A stretch of 10,677 nucleotides of DNA from Pseudomonadota bacterium (lineage in GTDB: Bacteria; Pseudomonadota; Alphaproteobacteria; Acetobacterales; Acetobacteraceae). Shown here one piece after another: positions 1 to 6,637 of this stretch. The notes beneath the pieces were generated by a model. That model was not told the origin of the DNA. It made no database searches and saw nothing but the letters and a program-made list of their open reading frames with translations. Each line of letters opens with the position of its first letter. Within the stretch, counting starts at the first letter, position 1. The DNA is taken from the NCBI GenBank assembly GCA_021779655.1, contig JAJYAF010000044.1, positions 1 to 10,677 on the forward strand, in the 5' to 3' direction. A program made the position numbers and the translations under genes.

Positions 1-185
1 TAATCAACCCGCCGCGCGGCGGGGAGCCGGTTGGCGAAACCTTGCTGGCGGAGGCGAAGGCCGCCGGCGCCGACACGCTCGTGCTGGGCGCGCATCGGCA
101 TGGCCGCCTTGCCGATTGGCTTCTGGGCGGTGTCACCGCCTCGGTGCTTGCATCGTCTGACATGCCATTGTTTATGAAACAATAA
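1..185 (+). CDS. Universal stress protein, C-terminal part (gene enters from the left edge)
   Basis: Reading frame 3 is open from the left edge to a TAA at 183-185, giving about 60 residues. The visible part contains VLGAHRHGRLADWLLGG followed by VTASVLASSDMPLFMKQ. This matches the C-terminal half of UspA-fold proteins: a buried beta strand, a glycine-rich nucleotide loop (G-x-x-x-x-G, then GG-V-T-A-S), and a last strand in which a Pro precedes the final hydrophobic residues. The family comprises small cytoplasmic proteins, often ATP-binding, induced by stress. No ligand or condition can be read from this fragment. The gene ends 225 bp before the porin and on the same strand, with no clear terminator between. 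The family call is fairly sure; the start and full length lie outside the window. Confidence 0.8.
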   Translation, partial: INPPRGGEPVGETLLAEAKAAGADTLVLGAHRHGRLADWLLGGVTASVLASSDMPLFMKQ

Positions 186-235
186 AAGAATTCCCCCAAA
201 GAGGCTGCTCGATTTGTGGCTTTTCCGCAACAGGC

Positions 236-252
236 CTTGTGCAAAGCACAAG
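236..252. repeat. Perfect 7-bp inverted repeat upstream of the porin gene (possible operator)
   Basis: CTTGTGC-AAA-GCACAAG is a perfect palindrome with a 3-bp centre, in the 224-bp gap between the stress-protein gene and the porin gene. No T-run follows it, so it does not look like a terminator. Its size and symmetry fit a binding site for a dimeric regulator. The rest of the gap (186-409) holds no gene I can support. A TATAAC hexamer at 385-390 could be a -10 box for the porin gene, but I see no matching -35 element at 16-18 bp. Confidence 0.35.
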
Positions 253-409
253 AATTCGTCGTTAACACTGGCCCCGCATCCGCTTTGACCTGTAGATTGC
301 CGTTTCATGACCGGGAAGTGGCGCCGAACTGGGAGTTTGAGCGCCGCTATCGGATCGCCCGCGATGGTCTTGGGCAAACACGGGTATAACTGCGAATTTA
401 GGAGGCAGA

Positions 410-1588
410 ATGATAACGATGCGTCGGCAACTTTTCGGGCTTGGCCTGGTGGCCACGTCCTCATTGATCGCGTTGAACGCGGCACATGCCATGAGCGGCC
501 CTACGGCGATCAACATTGACGGCGGGCCCTTCGGTCAATTGAGCGTGAGCGGCGGTTTCGATGGCTATGCCTATGGCACCACCGGCACGGGAACCCGTTC
601 CGTCATCGGCGGCGGCGAGCATGGTAACAATGTGGGGGCCGAGGTCGGGAGCGCGCTGATCGAGCTGCAGAAGACCACCGGCGAGCTGCAATTCACCATC
701 GAGGTTGGATCGAACGGGGGCACGACAACGCTCGGCGCCGCGCATCCCACCCAGACCTCGGTGAACGTTTTCTCAACCGGCCCGCTCTATGCCGGCTATC
801 TCACCGTCGCGCCTTCCGCGGTTCCGGGGCTGACGATTTCCGCCGGCCAGATCGGCTCGCTGGAAGGTTACGAATCGGCGATCGACTGGAACAACGCCAA
901 CCAGCTCACCACCGATATCTTTTATGTTCAGAACAGCCAGAACCGCGGGATCGAGGTGGCCTACACCATCGGCCCGATCTCCGCGACCGTTTCGTTCGGT
1001 GACGGCTACGATACCGGTGTGTGGAACTTCGTGCAGGCGCTCGGCACCTATACCATCGATTCCGACAACGCCGTTTCGGTCTATTATGCCGGCAATGAAG
1101 GCCGTACCGGGCTGAACGCCGTTACCTACAACTCCACGCACGTGAGCGCGTATGGTCCTTTCTACGTGAACTCGCAGATGTTGGGCGGCTATTACAGCTA
1201 CACCATGGGCAACCTGAACCTGGTGCCGGAGGTGCAGTATATTTACGCCAAGGCTGACCAGCAGGTTGGCATACCCAAGTTCACCAGTAATCTGGGTGCC
1301 GCGCTGTTCTGCGATTACAGCTTCGACAAGACCCCTTATTCGGTTGGTGCCTGGGTGGAGTACGAGGATAGCATCGGCGACGCGCCGTGGTTTATCGGTC
1401 CGCGCTCGGAGGCGGTCGGCATCTCCGTCACGCCCACCTGGCAATACAAGGATCTTTTCGCGCGGGCGGATGTGGGCGGCATGTTGCTGCTGCACCATTC
1501 CACCGATGGCATGAAATATGGCTACGGTGATTCCGGAACCGGCCGGGCTATCTTCACCGGTACGCTGGAAGCCGGCCTGCTTTTCTGA
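410..1588 (+). CDS. Outer-membrane beta-barrel porin (OmpL-like, putative porin-2 type)
   Basis: The 392-residue product is exported. A signal peptide with basic residues (MRRQ) and a hydrophobic stretch ends at an A-H-A cleavage site around residue 27. The mature protein has alternating, aromatic-rich strands, frequent Gly/Asn/Tyr turns and almost no Cys. It ends in phenylalanine (GTLEAGLLF), the usual terminal residue of proteins inserted by the Bam machinery. The stretch around residues 150-210 (LEGYESAIDWNN, QNRGIEVAYTIGPISATVSFGDGY) resembles the OmpL-like putative porin-2 family, in which a phrase like NRGVQ-x-x-Y precedes an outward strand. AGGAGG at 400-405 sits 4 nt before ATG 410. 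The in-frame ATG at 419 is an alternative start with a long 13-nt spacing. The role is probably passive diffusion of small solutes; the substrate is unknown. A strong terminator follows, so it is likely a single-gene unit. Confidence 0.8.
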   Translation: MITMRRQLFGLGLVATSSLIALNAAHAMSGPTAINIDGGPFGQLSVSGGFDGYAYGTTGTGTRSVIGGGEHGNNVGAEVGSALIELQKTTGELQFTIEVGSNGGTTTLGAAHPTQTSVNVFSTGPLYAGYLTVAPSAVPGLTISAGQIGSLEGYESAIDWNNANQLTTDIFYVQNSQNRGIEVAYTIGPISATVSFGDGYDTGVWNFVQALGTYTIDSDNAVSVYYAGNEGRTGLNAVTYNSTHVSAYGPFYVNSQMLGGYYSYTMGNLNLVPEVQYIYAKADQQVGIPKFTSNLGAALFCDYSFDKTPYSVGAWVEYEDSIGDAPWFIGPRSEAVGISVTPTWQYKDLFARADVGGMLLLHHSTDGMKYGYGDSGTGRAIFTGTLEAGLLF

Positions 1589-1616
1589 GCATGGTATCGC
1601 GGATCGCAACGCGTGC

Positions 1617-1648
1617 AAATGGCCGGACCTTCGGGTCCGGCCATTTTT
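1617..1648 (+). terminator. Rho-independent terminator of the porin gene
   Basis: A perfect 13-bp stem (AAATGGCCGGACC at 1617-1629, GGTCCGGCCATTT at 1634-1646) closes on a UUCG tetraloop and runs into TTTTT. It begins 29 bp after the porin stop codon. The stem is symmetric, with A residues on the 5' side, so it could also act on the other strand. Confidence 0.95.
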
Positions 1649-1672
1649 GCGCGGACCGTGAAACAACGCTTC

Positions 1673-1702
1673 GCGCGCGGAGCTGGCGGAGCGGCCGCGC
1701 GC
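1673..1702 (+). repeat. G+C-rich hairpin in the leader region of the permease gene
   Basis: GCGCGCGG (1673-1680) and CCGCGCGC (1695-1702) pair perfectly over 8 bp around a 14-nt loop. A second small hairpin, CCACG (1746-1750) with CGTGG (1757-1761), lies closer to the permease start. The region 1649-1785 therefore has some folding potential, but I recognise none of the conserved cores of known riboswitches (TPP, purine, cobalamin, guanidine, SAM types). A clear promoter is not visible either. Confidence 0.3.
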
Positions 1703-1785
1703 AAAATCCAAAGCGAATATTAGCCGCCCACTGAAGGCGAACGTCCCACGAAAAGACGTGGCTGGTCTGATCCAGGAGGATTGCA

Positions 1786-3135
1786 ATGACGATGACCGTT
1801 TCGGCACTGCGGATTGAAACCCAGGGGCTCGCGCCGGTTACCGCGGACCGGGCGCACGGGCGCCCGCGCGCCTTGTTCAGGCTGTGGATGGCCGCGAATA
1901 TCGAATTCGCAACGATCACCACCGGCGCGCTTTGCACCGGCGTGTTCGGCCTTTCAGGCGCATGGGCGCTGGCCGCGATTCTTCTGGGCAATCTCATCGG
2001 CGGGGTGATCCTCGCGGCGTTCTCCACCTACGGCGTGGAGTACGGCGTGCCGCAAATGATTCAAGGGGCGGCCTGGTTCGGCAAGCTCGGCAACCGGCTG
2101 CCGAGCCTGCTTAATTCCTTCGGCGGCTTCTCCTGGTTCGCCGTCAACACCATCATCGGCGGCTATGCCATCGCCACCCTGCTGCATACGCCGCTCATCC
2201 CCAATATCGTCACGCTTTGTGTCGCCCAGGTGGCGATCGCCTTTGTCGGCCATGACCTGATCCAGCTGGCGGAGAAATATTTCTTCTATGCGCTGATCCT
2301 GATATTTGCGATTTTCAGCGTGATCATCGCCATGCACACGCCGGCGCTGCCCGCGGCGCAGCCGAAGCTGCTTGCCGATGTCGGCGGCCGGAGCGGCGCG
2401 TTCATTCTCACGACCTCCATCATCATCTCCTACGTGCTTGGCTGGATTCCCTATTCCTCCGACTATACGCGCTATCTTTCGCATCTCGGTGATCGCGCGA
2501 AGGTGCAGAAAAGCGTGTTCATCAATGCCTTCCTTGGCACCGTGATCTCCTGCATCTGGATGGAGGTGCTGGGCGCCGTGATCGGCGCAACCGTCTCGCT
2601 TACGCATCCTTCAGATCTGTTCACCGCATGGCTGCCGGGCTGGTTCAAACTGCCGTTGATCATTGCCATCGTCATCGGGACGATCAGCGCCAACATCCTC
2701 AACATTTATTCCGCCGCGCTATCCGCGCTTGCGGTCGGCTTCCGGCTCAAGCAGTGGCAGGCGGCGATTATCACCGGCTTCATCGGAACCGTGATCTCGG
2801 TTCTGGCGGCCACGAACTTTCTGAAGAATTATCAAAGTTTTCTGTTTTTCCTGGGCTACTGGGCGGCCCCCTGGGCGGCGGTCGTGTTCATGGGGCACAC
2901 CACCAGGCGGGTGTCACGCCTGGGTATGGTTAGCGCGGGATTCGTCGCCTGGATCATCGGCATCGCCGCCAGCGTGCCGTTCTTCAACCAATATCCGCTC
3001 TTCGTGGGTGTCATGGCGGCAAAGCATCCGGAATGGGGCGATATTTCCTTCGCCGTCAGCGCCGGGGTGAGCATCATCGCCTATCTGCTTCTAACATCTT
3101 CCGCCACGGCGACCTCTGCCGTGCCGGCGGAATAG
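1786..3135 (+). CDS. NCS1-family permease (purine/cytosine/allantoin/thiamine-type transporter)
   Basis: The 449-residue, very hydrophobic protein has about 12 predicted membrane segments. It follows the purine-cytosine permease pattern of the nucleobase:cation symporter-1 family: an N-terminal cytoplasmic tail, LWMAANIEFATITTGAL at about 33-49 (first helix, with the typical W-x-A-N), GNLIGG, the polar segment YGVPQMIQ near 86-93, FSWFAVNTIIGG near 115-126, and GWIPYSSDYTRYL at about 219-231, a family hallmark. Length is normal for the family. It would sit in the inner membrane and import a nucleobase, hydantoin or vitamin precursor by cation symport. Substrate cannot be read from sequence, and no catabolic gene accompanies it. 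AGGAGG at 1774-1779 is 6 nt before the ATG. Its last 55 bp overlap the 3' end of the opposing nagA-murQ gene. Confidence 0.88.
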   Translation: MTMTVSALRIETQGLAPVTADRAHGRPRALFRLWMAANIEFATITTGALCTGVFGLSGAWALAAILLGNLIGGVILAAFSTYGVEYGVPQMIQGAAWFGKLGNRLPSLLNSFGGFSWFAVNTIIGGYAIATLLHTPLIPNIVTLCVAQVAIAFVGHDLIQLAEKYFFYALILIFAIFSVIIAMHTPALPAAQPKLLADVGGRSGAFILTTSIIISYVLGWIPYSSDYTRYLSHLGDRAKVQKSVFINAFLGTVISCIWMEVLGAVIGATVSLTHPSDLFTAWLPGWFKLPLIIAIVIGTISANILNIYSAALSALAVGFRLKQWQAAIITGFIGTVISVLAATNFLKNYQSFLFFLGYWAAPWAAVVFMGHTTRRVSRLGMVSAGFVAWIIGIAASVPFFNQYPLFVGVMAAKHPEWGDISFAVSAGVSIIAYLLLTSSATATSAVPAE

Positions 3136-5123
3136 AGCGCCCGGCGCAGACTGCCCCGCGCCGCTTGCAGAACTTCCCTGGCGCGGGCGGGCTCCAGCCC
3201 AAGGCGCAGCATCACCACCGCGGGCTTCACCTGCCATGCGGTGAGCGCCAGCGCTCCGGCGGCGTCGTCGTCGGTAACCCCCGCCAGGGTGGCCGCCATC
3301 CGCACCGCCCTTTGCGCCAGCTTGGCATTGCTCACCCGCAGATCGACCATATAAGGGCCGAAGGTCTTCCCCAGCCGGATCATCACCGTGGAAGAGAGCG
3401 TGTTCAGCGCGATTTTCTGCGCCGTGCCGGCGGAAAGCCGGGTTGATCCGGCAATGATCTCAGGGCCCGATTCGATCACGATGGCGATGCGCGCGGCGCT
3501 GGCCATCGGCGTGCCGGAGTTGTTTACCAGGGCGGCGCTCAGCGCGCCTCGCTCATTCGCATAGCGGATCGCGGCGAGCGTGAAGGGTGTGCGGCCCGAA
3601 GCGGCAATTCCCAGTACGGCATCGCCCGGGCCAAGCTTGTGGGAGGCGAGGGCGTCGATGGCGGCCTGGGTATCGTCCTCCGCTCCCTCCACGGCGTGCA
3701 GCAGCGCCGCCGGGCCGCCCGCCAGCAGCGGAACCAGCGCCTCCTCACCCACGCCGAAGGTTGGGCCACATTCCACGGCGTCCAGCAGGCCGAGCCGGCC
3801 GGACGTTCCGGCACCGGCGTAAAAGAGCCTTCCGCCCGCGGCAAGCCGCGCCGCCACCGCCTCGGCAAGCGCGGCAAGCTCATGGGCGGTGGCCTGCAAG
3901 GCGCGTTGCGCCGCTGCTTCCTGATCCAGGAAAACCCGCACGATTTCCCCGGTCGGCCGCGTTTCCAGATCGTGCAATTCGGGCCGGGCGTGCTCGGTTC
4001 CCCGCATGACCGGCGCGGTGATGCCATGCCCCGCCCGCCAAACCCGGGCAACGGTGAAATCCGCGTTCCACCACAGGAGATCGGCGCGGCGGCCGGGCGC
4101 GATATGGCCGCGATCGGACAGCCGCAGCGCGTCCGCCGGCCGATGCGTTGCCGCGGCAAGCGCCGTCTCCGGCGCGACCCCGGCGCCGATCAGCCGCCGG
4201 ATGCCCTCATCCAGCGTGATGGCCGCGCCGGCGATCGTACCGTCCGGCCGCCGCGCGACACCGCCCTCAAGCCGCACAGGCGCGCCGCCGAATTCCGCAG
4301 CAAACCCCTCCGCCATGCCGGCGGCGAGGATCGAATCGCTCACCGCGATGGCACGGGGATTGGCGGCGAAAGCAAGGCGCAGGAGCAGCGGGTCCACGTG
4401 CAGGCCATCCGCGATCAGGCACGGGTATAGCCGTGGATCGGTCAGCGCCGCCCCGGCCGCGCCGGGCGCGCGGTGGTGCAAAGGCGGCTGGGCATTGAAG
4501 ACATGCGTGACCAGCCGCGCCCCCGCGGCGGCGGCTTCCGCCATGGCTTCCACGCTCGCCTCGGTATGGCCCAGGGAAACGGCCACACCTGCCTGCACGA
4601 GGCGGCGGATCGCCGCGTTGGCTCCGGGCAGTTCCGGCGCCAGCGTGATCATCCGCAGCGCCGGCAGGGCGAGCGCCGTGCCGAGACTCTCCGCATCGAA
4701 CCCGAGCAGCCATTCGGCCCGGTGCGCGCCGGCTTTTTGGTGGTTGAGGAAGGGGCCTTCCAGATGCAGCCCGATGATGCCGGGATGAACCTGCATCGCG
4801 CGCGCGACGCGCTCGGCCGCCGCCCGCAGCGCCGGCAGCGGCGCGGTGATTACGGTGGGCAGCAGGCTGGTCACGCCGTGCGCGGCAAGCCGGGCCAAGG
4901 CTGGCTTCCACGCGCCTTCATCGGCAGCGCCGAAATCCACGCCGAAGGCGCCGTTGTTATGCAGATCGATCAGCCCGGGAGAAAGAAACCCGTGCTCCAG
5001 CCGAAAATCGGCCTCCGCCGCCATGCCGGGGCGGATCTCGGCGATCAGCCCATCGGCTATGCGCAGGCTCATGGGCCCGCTGAATGCACCGTTGAGAAAA
5101 AGCCGCGCCGCCGCGATGATCAT
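3081..5123 (-). CDS. nagA-murQ: Fused N-acetylglucosamine-6-phosphate deacetylase / N-acetylmuramic acid-6-phosphate etherase (NagA-MurQ)
   Basis: One uninterrupted 680-residue frame encodes two complete enzymes. Residues 1-370 are NagA: DLHNNG at 53-58, HLEGPF with metal ligand Glu122, GHTEAS with His186, THVFNA with His207, IADGLHVD, and VSDSILAAG with the catalytic-type Asp263. Residues about 376-665 are MurQ, a SIS-fold lyase: LETRPT, GAGTSGRLGLLDAVEC, AVEGAEDD, GIAASGRTP, GTAQK. Glu451 and Glu482 match E. coli MurQ Glu83 and Glu114, with the same 31-residue spacing. MurQ cleaves MurNAc-6-P into GlcNAc-6-P and D-lactate; NagA then deacetylates GlcNAc-6-P. The chain thus joins successive cytoplasmic steps of peptidoglycan recycling. 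I chose ATG 5123 because NagA homology begins there; the frame stays open to 5375 through the tRNA, and upstream residues are unrelated. Only a weak AGG lies 7 nt before it. An internal Met373 (ATG at 4007) marks the junction but has no Shine-Dalgarno. The last 15-20 residues exceed E. coli MurQ and lie inside the permease gene. Confidence 0.93.
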   Translation of the reverse strand: MIIAAARLFLNGAFSGPMSLRIADGLIAEIRPGMAAEADFRLEHGFLSPGLIDLHNNGAFGVDFGAADEGAWKPALARLAAHGVTSLLPTVITAPLPALRAAAERVARAMQVHPGIIGLHLEGPFLNHQKAGAHRAEWLLGFDAESLGTALALPALRMITLAPELPGANAAIRRLVQAGVAVSLGHTEASVEAMAEAAAAGARLVTHVFNAQPPLHHRAPGAAGAALTDPRLYPCLIADGLHVDPLLLRLAFAANPRAIAVSDSILAAGMAEGFAAEFGGAPVRLEGGVARRPDGTIAGAAITLDEGIRRLIGAGVAPETALAAATHRPADALRLSDRGHIAPGRRADLLWWNADFTVARVWRAGHGITAPVMRGTEHARPELHDLETRPTGEIVRVFLDQEAAAQRALQATAHELAALAEAVAARLAAGGRLFYAGAGTSGRLGLLDAVECGPTFGVGEEALVPLLAGGPAALLHAVEGAEDDTQAAIDALASHKLGPGDAVLGIAASGRTPFTLAAIRYANERGALSAALVNNSGTPMASAARIAIVIESGPEIIAGSTRLSAGTAQKIALNTLSSTVMIRLGKTFGPYMVDLRVSNAKLAQRAVRMAATLAGVTDDDAAGALALTAWQVKPAVVMLRLGLEPARAREVLQAARGSLRRALYSAGTAEVAVAEDVRSR

Positions 5124-5188
5124 GCGCCAGCCTGACCCACGGCCCCCTTCAAGGCAAGTCTCGCGCGAACGCATGCGGCATGGGGATA

Positions 5189-5260
5189 TGCCGGATGAGG
5201 GATTTGAACCCCCGGCCTTCGGTTTACAAAACCGCTGCACTACCGCTGTGCTAATCCGGC
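5189..5260 (-). tRNA. tRNA-Thr (anticodon UGU)
   Basis: Read on the minus strand, the gene folds as a full cloverleaf: acceptor stem GCCGGAT pairing with ATCCGGC, D-arm GCAC/GTGC, anticodon loop TTTGTAA (anticodon TGT), T-arm GGGGG-TTCAAAT-CCCTC with one G-T pair, and discriminator A at 5189. The CCA tail is not encoded; TAT follows. A CTATGG hexamer (minus strand, 5277-5272) is at the right distance for a -10 box, with no convincing -35. The nagA-murQ ATG is 65 nt downstream on the same strand with no terminator visible between them. Confidence 0.95.
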
Positions 5261-5340
5261 GCCGCCCTGGGCCATAGCACAATCCTGGCCCGGCAACACA
5301 GGGGATCGCATCTGAAAACCTCTGCTGACGCGGAACGCGG

Positions 5341-5382
5341 CTGATCACCGAGCGTGGTGGCGACTGGCTGTTCACGCTGAAT
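5341..5382 (+). pseudogene. Possible relic of a DDE transposase (short fragment)
   Basis: One frame reads LITERGGDWLFTLN. It resembles the ...ARGGDYLLALKGN... segment that precedes the conserved Asn-Gln of ISAs1-type (H-repeat) transposases. An in-frame TGA lies 15 nt upstream, and the similarity stops after the Asn, so at most about 14 codons survive. It lies between the tRNA-Thr gene and the 3' end of the toxin gene. Chance resemblance is a real possibility at this length. Nothing else is recognisable in 5261-5422, apart from a 6-bp hairpin (AGGCGG 5395-5400, CCGCCT 5414-5419) just beyond the toxin stop. Confidence 0.2.
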
Positions 5383-5422
5383 GTGCGGGAACATAGGCGG
5401 TTCGTGTTCGCTTCCGCCTTCT

Positions 5423-6142
5423 TCAGCGGACCTTCACCCGAAAAACCTCCCCCGTCCCCGTATCGCGGACCAAATCAACGCGAACACCATCCCAGTGGTA
5501 ATCAAGATGGCGTCCTTGCACCGGCGGCGTGGCTAGGTCCGGATAAAACAGCCCTGCACAAACACCCTCAGGATCACGCCTGCTGGGGTAGACCAGCCCC
5601 TCAGATCCGCCGCTCCGCAACACCGCCGCCAATTGTTGTGCCACGGTGTAATCATCCCGGTCCAGCGCAGGCAGGAATACGGCGGGCCCGTCCCGCAGGT
5701 CATGCAGCGAGGCCCGGATATCCAGTACAAGCTCCCGGAACTGCGATGTCCAGCCAGGCGACTGGGTGGTCTGTGCCATGAAACGGGCATGATGGTGAGC
5801 GTTCTCAAGAACGGCCGTCTCGAATCCTCGCGCGGTGTAAAGCACGCCATAAGCACCAGTACTGAACCGGCTCGGCCGCTCAGGGCTGACATGCGTGAAG
5901 GGGGCCATGAGGTAGCTCGCCCCCGGCCCGGAAACGCGCCGCGCCACCGGCACCAGATCAAGTGCGCCGATCGTTTCCATGAGGCGCGGATTGGTCTTCT
6001 GCTCGGCGGCAATCAACAAGGGCCAGTCTTCTGGATCGGCGATATCCTCGAACAAATCGACAGGCGGGTACAGGCCGCGGATGATCCGCCTGGCGCCAAC
6101 CCAATGAACCGGCGAGACGGGCACAATCGACGGGTCGATCAC
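5423..6142 (-). CDS. RES-domain toxin (NAD+-degrading type) of a RES-Xre toxin-antitoxin pair
   Basis: The 239-residue protein carries a RES domain in its central and C-terminal part: SRFSTGAYGVLYTA at about 91-104, ETAVLEN with Glu113, and GLVYPSRR with Ser187. These correspond to the Arg, Tyr, Glu and Ser positions conserved in the family. Characterised RES toxins, such as MbcT, consume cellular NAD+ and arrest growth; activity here is inferred from family. The first ~75 residues, with an HWVGARRIIRG stretch, are the usual N-terminal part that precedes the RES core. The start codon is GTG at 6142 and overlaps the antitoxin TGA by 4 nt (GTGA), which implies translational coupling. No separate promoter or good Shine-Dalgarno is needed or seen. 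All conserved residues are present, so I see no sign of inactivation. Confidence 0.88.
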   Translation of the reverse strand: MIDPSIVPVSPVHWVGARRIIRGLYPPVDLFEDIADPEDWPLLIAAEQKTNPRLMETIGALDLVPVARRVSGPGASYLMAPFTHVSPERPSRFSTGAYGVLYTARGFETAVLENAHHHARFMAQTTQSPGWTSQFRELVLDIRASLHDLRDGPAVFLPALDRDDYTVAQQLAAVLRSGGSEGLVYPSRRDPEGVCAGLFYPDLATPPVQGRHLDYHWDGVRVDLVRDTGTGEVFRVKVR

Positions 6143-6552
6143 CAGCCGCCACGCTCCGCATCCAGATAATGCCGCACGCGCATGAGATCGGTTAGCTCGC
6201 CATGGAGCATGATATCCAGAGCCGAGCGGCCGCCAAAAGCCGTATTCGAAGCTTTGATCCAGGCATAGCCGCGCGCCGGCTCCTTGAAAATGATCCGCAA
6301 GGCTTTGTGGATCCCCATGAGGTTGGAAAGCCTAGCCTTGCCGTCACGGCCAATCCGGCCAATCTCGCCAGCTTTCCAGCGGGCAAAGGTACGGCGCGGC
6401 AAGTCGAGGATGATCGCGGCCTGGTCGTCTGTCACCCCCCATAGGCGGAAAAGGTTCAAGGCCGCACGGAACATGGCGCCTGCCTCTTCATCGGTGATCG
6501 GGTCAGGTGAAAATGGCTTCGGCGCAACGGCGATCTGGCTAAGCACAGGCAT
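6139..6552 (-). CDS. Antitoxin of the RES-Xre pair (Xre/MbcA/ParS-like, DUF2384)
   Basis: The 137-residue protein has an Xre-like helix-turn-helix region at about 25-62 (FRLWGVTDDQAAIILDLP, then RTFARWKAG) followed by the DUF2384 toxin-binding domain at about 75-137. The latter shows the usual G-I-H-K-A-L, W-I-K-A-S-N-T-A-F-G-G-R-S, L-D-I-M-L-H-G and VRHYLDAERG phrases. It should bind and block the RES toxin, and bind the operon's own promoter. ATG 6552 is chosen because AGGAG (6563-6559 on the minus strand) is 6 nt upstream. A longer frame runs back through tRNA-Ser, but that part is only the tRNA read in translation. GGCAG/CTGCC arms (6554-6558, 6562-6566) form a small hairpin that includes part of the ribosome-binding site. 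Confidence 0.9.
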   Translation of the reverse strand: MPVLSQIAVAPKPFSPDPITDEEAGAMFRAALNLFRLWGVTDDQAAIILDLPRRTFARWKAGEIGRIGRDGKARLSNLMGIHKALRIIFKEPARGYAWIKASNTAFGGRSALDIMLHGELTDLMRVRHYLDAERGGW

Positions 6553-6563
6553 AGGCAGCTCCT

Positions 6564-6604
6564 GCCATATGGCTATATATACGCCATATAATGCCATATG
6601 GCAA
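6564..6604 (-). promoter_or_regulatory. Toxin-antitoxin promoter with overlapping palindromic operators
   Basis: On the minus strand, TTGCCA (6604-6599), a 17-bp spacer and TATATA (6581-6576) form a near-consensus sigma70 promoter. Transcription would start around 6569, leaving a leader of about 17 nt that contains AGGAG. Two identical palindromes, GCCATATGGC at 6564-6573 and 6593-6602 (the second extends to TGCCATATGGCA), lie 29 bp apart, and a GCCATATA half-site starts at 6583. One palindrome covers the -35 box and the other the start-site region. This is the expected geometry for autorepression by the DNA-binding antitoxin, which is inferred, not shown. Confidence 0.75.
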
Positions 6605-6637
6605 CTTCTTTTCTGGCCGCCCTTACGCCAACAGGGC

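Noticed and set aside
773..1807. 344-residue minus-strand frame opposite the porin
   Set aside because: It crosses the porin terminator, has no family resemblance and mirrors the real gene's codon pattern.
3639..4788. Long open frames on the plus strand opposite nagA-murQ
   Set aside because: They are Arg/Pro/Gly-rich with no recognisable domain, as expected for frames opposite a high-G+C gene.
5124..5375. 84-residue N-terminal extension of the NagA-MurQ frame
   Set aside because: It is the tRNA-Thr gene and its flank read as protein; NagA homology starts exactly at ATG 5123.
5383..6169. Plus-strand frames opposite the RES toxin
   Set aside because: The minus-strand gene has the RES motifs and the coupled antitoxin; the opposite frames have neither domain nor ribosome-binding site.
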